Positions 58,601-64,000 of a DNA stretch of 64,000 nt are shown here, in pieces; position 1 is the stretch's first letter, and each line of letters begins with the position of its first letter. The notes beneath the pieces were generated by a model. That model saw only the letters and a list, made by a program, of their open reading frames with translations. It did not search any database and had not been told where the DNA came from. The stretch is from Hevea brasiliensis (lineage: Eukaryota; Streptophyta; Magnoliopsida; Malpighiales; Euphorbiaceae), in NCBI RefSeq assembly GCF_030052815.1, contig NC_079505.1, positions 76,779,054-76,843,053 on the forward strand, given 5' to 3'. Made by a program: the position numbers and the translations under genes.

Positions 58601-61278
58601 CCCTGCCCTGCCTTTCTTTAAAGTCTACTTTTCCAAGGGATTATTGGGTGCTTGTAGAATACATACTCTGTCAGGAAAGAATATGAATCAGAAAAAAATT
58701 TCATATTTAAGAGCAAGTTTTTGAGCGTGAGGTAAGGTAATGTTTTTTTTTAAGTAATAGTACATATTAGACTTATTTAGGAAGAAGGTTTTGTGGAAAG
58801 TTTAAGATTTTTGGAGGTTTTCAAAACTTTTTAAAATCTCAATTTCTCAACACACCAAATTGAAGTGTTGAAAATGTATTTATAAATATTAATTTTTTTA
58901 TTAACGTGTGTTGCATATTCATTACAGGCATTCGGAATTTTATTTTCTTATATGCACTTTAAAAAATAAATCTATACTAATTAATTAATAAACCTTAAAA
59001 TAATTAAACTTTTTTTTTACTTAATTTATGTTATTAATCACTTAATGACTAAAACTCTCAAAGCATATCCATCAATTTGTGTGCAAGCTTTGATTCTTGA
59101 AGTTAGAATTTGCATTAATTGACAACAATTTTGTTTTTTTTAATTGTTTTTTAATGGTGATAAGATTTACATTTTGCATTTTATTTTATATTTTTGGTCT
59201 GAATAACAAGCAGAAAATCAAAAGTTAACCAAATTCTACAATTGCACTAACCTAATGTCAGAAAAAATGCAAGGAATTACACATTATACCCAATATCAAT
59301 ATCCTTAGCTCGAAATATGAAGATCAAGAGAGTCTAATGCTTAAAGGTTTCAAAAAACATTCTTCATGGAAAACTATGCTTTCAATCCAAAATACATCAT
59401 ACAAACATATAACTCAATGAAAGCAATGAGGGTAACTAAAATAAACAAAGCAAACAAAGTTTTAAAAATTAATTTTTAAGCTCGGCCCTTGGCATTAGAG
59501 GGCATCAAAAGTTAAACATCTAAAACAAATTTAGATTTAGAAATTGTGTGAAAACATAGGCATTCTTCGATCTATAGTAATAAAATCAAATAAACAAAAA
59601 ATAGAAAATAAATAATTTAATTTAATAAAGAGAAAAAGATTAAAATAATAAAATATTAATTAAAGTAAATTGCACCGATCATCCCCAATTTACAGAATTA
59701 TTCAACTTTAATTTATTAAAATAAAACCTCCCAATTTTATTGTTTTAGAAAAAGTCATCCTAACCTGCAATAGTTGGTTAAAAACATAAAATTACTCCTC
59801 ATCTTTTTTTTCTTTTTCTCTCTCTTACCTTTATGATTAAATTAATTAATAATTATTATCTATAAAATTATTTTATTTTAATTAAATTTATTAATAAAAT
59901 TATTAATTATACATGTTATTTATTACTAATTAAAAATTAATTTGTAAAAACCAAAAAAAATAATAATATAGTAATAAATTTTAAATTTTAAATAATATTT
60001 TATTAATATATATATTTTATCAATAGTTTAGTTTTATATTAAAAAAATAAACAATAATTTATAAATTTATCTTGGTTAAATATTAATTTAGGGTTAGTTT
60101 AAAAAAATGAATTTGACAAAGTGTTATTAGAGGTTAAAGGGACTTTTTCTAAAATAAAAATAAAGTTAATAAATTTTATTTTAACAAATTAAAATTGAAT
60201 GATTAAAATGAAATTATCACTTAAGTTGAGAGATAGTTGGTTCCATAATGAAGTGCAATATTAGTTTTGAATGTATTGCTTATCAATAATTTTTAGCTTT
60301 GGGCTTTGATGATAGTTTTAGATAATAGAGATTGGAGGCTTCCACAATAGACACATCAAATATGCATACAGATAACTGGTTTCACCCCTTGAATCTTGAG
60401 GGAAAAAGAATTTCATTTAATCAACTTGAAAACTATTTTAGCATAAAAGTTATGGCCTCTCTATTTCATTTTAAGAGAGACAAGATATTTCTGATATCTT
60501 TAGTTGGTCCAAATATTATTAAAAATTAAAATGTTATAGAAGAAACAAACAAGAGAGATACAAGTTATTCAAATTAGAGCTTGATTGAGGACATTATCTA
60601 AAAAAATAATATTAATAATTTAAATAAAATAAAATTAGCTTCAACCAATTAAAATTATTATTTTACTATTTTAAATAATAAAATAATAAAAAATATTTTG
60701 AAAAATCTTAATGTTCCCCTCAATATAGATTATGGGTATACCGTTTATTATTATCGTCATTGTATTTTAAAAATACTAAAACTACACTCATTAAAAATTT
60801 ACGGACCAAATGACAATTATCATCCTTGCATTCAAGAAGTTGAGTTTATGTGTATCAGTGAGGGTTCTGAATATTTTTTAGCAAATGAATATGATTCAAA
60901 CCTGTAATTTCGATAAAGGCCATGTGCTTGCTCATTTACACCATCAATCCCTTGTGAAGTTTTCTGGGAAATTGATATTTAGGTAAAAATATGGATAGTA
61001 TTCTTTGTTTTTGAATGGGGCAGTAATACACAAAATTTCTTTTTATTAATTTAAAAAATCTTACCTTTTCTTCTTGCATTCCTTTCAATCATAGTGTAAA
61101 TTAGTTCTATTTTCCCAAGTCTTCCATGTCAAATTTCCAAGTCAACTGACGTGTTTAGCTGATCAAGAGTCAAGACCATCTCCATAGCCCACAAATCGTA
61201 GAGATGCAAGAATGAAGAGAATTACGGACCTAGTTGGTGACGCTAATCCTTATTTTCCCCCCTTCATTTGGGCTTGGG
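58601..61278. other. AT-rich gene-free stretch
   Basis: Two short plus-strand frames (60332-60529 and 60698-60907) have no recognisable domain. The remainder is A/T-rich. No RNA gene was recognised. Confidence 0.45.
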
Positions 61279-61544
61279 ATGGGTGGTTTCTCTTTGATCA
61301 TTCTGTTTGCACTCTTTCACCCTGCTTTGTCCTTTCTAACTCCTTGCCCACCTTTTCCATGTGGAGAATTGGGTGAGATCACTTTCCCCTTCACCAACAA
61401 CGAAACTGATGAGAGATGCGGTCCATTTCTGTTGGATGGCTGCAACTAAGAAATTAAGAAGATCAAACTAGGGAGGGGATCTCAAAAATGGTATCAAATT
61501 TAAAGCATCTCCTATTCCAAAAATCTTCACACGAGTTATATTTC
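61279..61544 (+). pseudogene. Ectodomain start of an LRK10L-type receptor kinase, with stops, cut by a retrotransposon
   Basis: The frame begins with ATG at 61279 and a signal peptide (GGFSLIILFALFHPALSF), followed by the start of the GUB_WAK_bind cysteine domain: CPPFPCGELGEITFPFTN and CGPFLLDGC. The next codon after Asn is a stop (TAA at 61447). The same frame continues EIKKIKLGRGSQKWYQI, another stop, then SISYSKNLHTSYISVI, all fitting the family. The homology ends at 61544, where a copia LTR starts. There are therefore two nonsense changes plus an insertion. The kinase part, if any remains, would lie beyond the window. Confidence 0.82.
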
Positions 61545-62008
61545 TGTTATAACAAGCACGCAAATTTAAGGCACACACATAAATTGCACAATCACACAGT
61601 ATTGAAAAGAGAAGAAAAATAATACAGGATTTAACGTGGTTCACCCATAAGGTTTACGTTCACGGGCAAGACAAGAGAAAAAATTCCATTATGATGAAAA
61701 GAGCAAGATACAATCAATCAAAACTCTTAAACCCTAAACCTAGTGTGTTTCCCGAATATCTCACAACTCTACCGCAAAGTGTAGAATATTATAATATTTA
61801 TACTAGTCCATACTGCGAGTGCGTTACCCCCGCACCCCTAAGAAGATCAGTGGTGGGCTTCGGGCCCGGGCCTATCGGTCCGTGCCCTCCGCTACCACCA
61901 CAGATCTCACTTTTTATTCCAATTGGGTCGTAGCGCAAAATTTTCGAGTCGGGTCATAATTTGGGTCCATAAAAAAATATATCCAAATTTCAAGCCACAA
62001 AAATAATA
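61545..62008 (-). mobile_element. 3' LTR of a Ty1/copia retrotransposon
   Basis: About 464 bases between the broken receptor-kinase ectodomain and a purine tract (minus strand AAGGGGAAGAA, 62010-62020) that follows the copia pol end. It begins TGTTATAACA on the plus strand. The minus-strand start reads TATTATTTTTG where TG is expected, so that end is approximate or mutated. It contains GTGAACCACGTTAAATCC, a phrase often seen in plant copia LTRs. Confidence 0.65.
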
Positions 62009-62417
62009 ATTCTTCCCCTTGGCTTGAATTCCCTCAATCATCAACAAAATAAACCACAAACACTCTGTCTTGCCATATGCCCTCACAAGGACATTACTGA
62101 GCACTACAAACACCAACCAAGTCAAGGCAATGCCTAAACTTGCTGACTGGGACTTCCTTGGTCATCATATCTGCTGGATTATCATGTGTAGAGGCTTTCT
62201 GCACAGCTACAGTCCCCTGAGATATAATGTCCCGAATGAAGTGATATCTGACATCAATGTGCTTAGTTCGCTCATGGTATATCTGATTTTTTGTGAGGTG
62301 TATTGCACTCTGGCTGTCATAAAAAACTGTTGCCTTTTTCTGTATCAACCCAATATCACCCACCAAACCTTGTAATTATAAAGCTTTCTCTACTGCCTCT
62401 GCTAAGGCCATATATTT
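62009..62417 (-). mobile_element. Ty1/copia pol C-terminus (RNase H), truncated
   Basis: On the minus strand the frame reads YMALAEAVEKAL, a stop, then LQGLVGDIG, VFYDSQSAIHLTKNQIYHERTKHIDVRYHFIRD, NPADMMTKEVP and FRHCLDLVG, the classic end of copia RNase H. The stop at about 62380 shows inactivation. The domain is cut at 62417 by a different LTR, so the rest of this element lies beyond the window, if present. Confidence 0.88.
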
Positions 62418-64000
62418 GATAAACACATTTTATATAGGTATTTTAGGATAGTTTTGCATCCATTTTGCCCTTTTTAGCTTTGTAATTTTGAGCTTTTAAT
62501 GCTTATTTTAGTTAATTTATTAATTTTAGTTTCATTATATTTGATTTTTGGTTTAATATTTTTGATAGGCTTTAATAAGGTTTAAAGGCAAAATGGTCCA
62601 TATAGAAGAAATTCAAAGTGATTTGGAAGCTTAAAGTAGTGTAAAAAATGAAGAAAATTTGCCTAAAGAAGAAGACCAGCCGAGATTTTCAAGGGCTTCA
62701 ACATGCCCCGTACTGAAGGTCATGTGAAGAAAAGAGTCAGCCAGCAGGAATCCACATGAGGCATGTAAATTCAACACTGGGTCGTGTAAACCAAGATTTT
62801 GGAGCAAAACACGTCGAAAGTGTCAAGGACTTCAACATGCCCTGTGTAGCTGGTCGTGCAGAATCTAAAGGCTCCTCCTCCGAACCAACATGAGGCATGT
62901 GGAAAATAACTTAAATCAACATGAGGCATGTAGGATGGCGCTGGAAAATTTGCTGACATGGAAAAATTTTCTCTTTTCACATCTTTTACACATTTTGTCT
63001 TTATCCCTTTAGAGGCCATTTTTAGGGCAAAGTTTGAGGGGATATATAAGCATCATATTCTCATTTTTACCATAAGGAGGAAGGGAGAGAAAAAATCAAA
63101 AGAGAAAGGTTAGAGGAAACTACGCCATTTTTGGAGGAAGAACACCTGCAGAGTAACATTTTCCAGCTTCCATTTTCAAATATTTAGACTCTCTTCTTTT
63201 GGGTTTTTTCATTTTTAGTCTTATTTTCATATTTTCTTGCTCCATTTCATATTTTCCACTTATAAACACAAGTATGTGTGAGTAGATACTTAAGATTTCA
63301 GAGTTGGGTATAATGATTTAAGTTTTATTTATGGATTTGGACTGATTTTAACCAGATTTTAGTATATATAAGTTTTGATTATTATCTTGTGTGCTTATTC
63401 ACATACCTATTGTTGGTACCCTTTAGGTTTTGTTCTTAATCTTAGATTGAAGGATCGAGAGGTGAAAATCTGTGATAGATAATCAAGATAATGAACTTAA
63501 TCGCCTAGTATTAGAAATAAATTAGGGGGTTAAGAGGAATTTCAAGTTAATTAAAATGCTTAAAGGGTTTTGGGTAATTAAACATCGCATGAGAATTGGG
63601 TTTAGTTTCCTTTAAAACACTATTTAGTTTGCTTGAAAGAGAAATTAAAGGAAATCAGAATCAACTTCCTTCAAACTTGTATTTCCCTTAATCTTGGCTT
63701 TGCATATCCAAATCCCAATGAAATTTACTTTATGAACCTCAACTCTAGAATCAATTTTTACCATTAATTAATTAAATCTTCTGTCACTTGCTGAAATTTT
63801 AGTAAATTAGTATAATGCTTAGAATTTTAATTGCTTAATTCATTATAATTTCCTTAATTTCCCAATTTATTTTGCTACATCTCTTACTTTACTTTTAGAA
63901 CACATTATCGATACCCCAAATAATCGTGACTTTTATAGTTTGGTACTCAAACAACAAATCTCTGTGAGACAATTTCTTTTCTTTACTACTACTTGCGGAG
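62418..64000 (+). mobile_element. Large LTR related to the solo LTR at 25.7 kb, running off the window
   Basis: It starts TGATAAACACATTTTATATAG, directly abutting the interrupted copia RNase H. It shares the layout of the 25668-27286 element in the opposite orientation: a T-rich start, a mid-part with repeated ACATGAGGCATGT motifs (62680-62940), a region with GATAGATAATCAAG and TTAAGAGGAATT (63470-63545), and an end region with GAGACAATTTC and ACTTGCGGAG. The end, expected near CATCA, is beyond 64000. Whether it is a solo LTR or the 5' LTR of a whole element cannot be seen. Confidence 0.65.
62680..62945. repeat. ACATGAGGCATGT motif cluster in the terminal LTR
   Basis: Several copies of ACATGAGGCATGT or CATGCCC/CATGT half motifs occur in 260 bases. 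They occupy the same relative place as the GCATAAGTTATGC cluster in the other LTR. Confidence 0.6.

Noticed and set aside
60332..60907. Two short frames (65 and 69 aa) as genes
   Set aside because: They are A/T-driven composition without domains or splice context.
1..64000. tRNA, rRNA or other structured RNA genes
   Set aside because: Read by eye, I saw no cloverleaf with A and B boxes and no rRNA blocks. A covariance-model scan would be needed to exclude them.

Overview
The window is eudicot plant nuclear DNA. It has spliced genes with GT-AG introns, very AT-rich intergenic DNA, long AT, CT and AAT microsatellites, and many plant transposable elements (RTE- and L1-type LINEs, LTR elements, a TRIM, hAT and Mutator-type MITEs). 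The gene set and repeat style would fit a woody rosid, possibly Euphorbiaceae, but the species cannot be fixed from sequence alone.

Layout. 0-5.1 kb: a possible 5' leader exon, an intronless PPR protein gene (1739-3397) and the two-exon HAL3-type phosphopantothenoylcysteine decarboxylase gene (3656-5122), all on the plus strand. 6.5-10.5 kb: a 12-exon gene fusing a CinA-C/PncC-like (NMN amidase fold) domain to a nucleotidylyltransferase domain, 388 aa. 11.3-11.6 kb: a small Cys-tailed membrane protein, minus strand. 14.7-16.0 kb: a five-exon reticulon-like gene, minus strand. 18.25-21.53 kb: a nearly complete RTE retrotransposon framed by a 16-bp target-site duplication. 21.5-34 kb: gene-free AT-rich DNA holding a 1.6-kb solo LTR with a 5-bp duplication, a second inserted LTR-like element, and a tandem array of about 1.2-kb units. 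34.2-36.2 kb: a class I glutamine amidotransferase (GAT1_2.1-like) locus with several frameshifts, called a pseudogene. 36.8-38.5 kb: 5'-truncated RTE and L1 fragments. 40.7-46.4 kb: a six-exon DUF789 gene, minus strand, whose large intron contains a TRIM with a hAT MITE nested inside it. 50 kb: a Mutator-type MITE with a 9-bp duplication. 52.8-57.9 kb: a seven-exon NCL-type Na+/Ca2+ exchanger with two EF-hands. 58-64 kb: two broken pieces of LRK10L/WAK-type receptor kinases. The second is cut by a Ty1/copia element, which is itself cut by a large LTR that runs off the window end.

The genes do not form an operon-like pathway. The HAL3 decarboxylase (CoA synthesis) and the NMN-amidase/nucleotidyltransferase-like fusion (pyridine nucleotide chemistry) are neighbours and both concern cofactors, but nothing in the sequence shows that the pairing is functional. 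The most informative signals are the domain fusion, the nested and datable mobile elements, and the decaying gene copies. I found no prokaryote-style defence system, CRISPR array or obvious novel multi-gene system.
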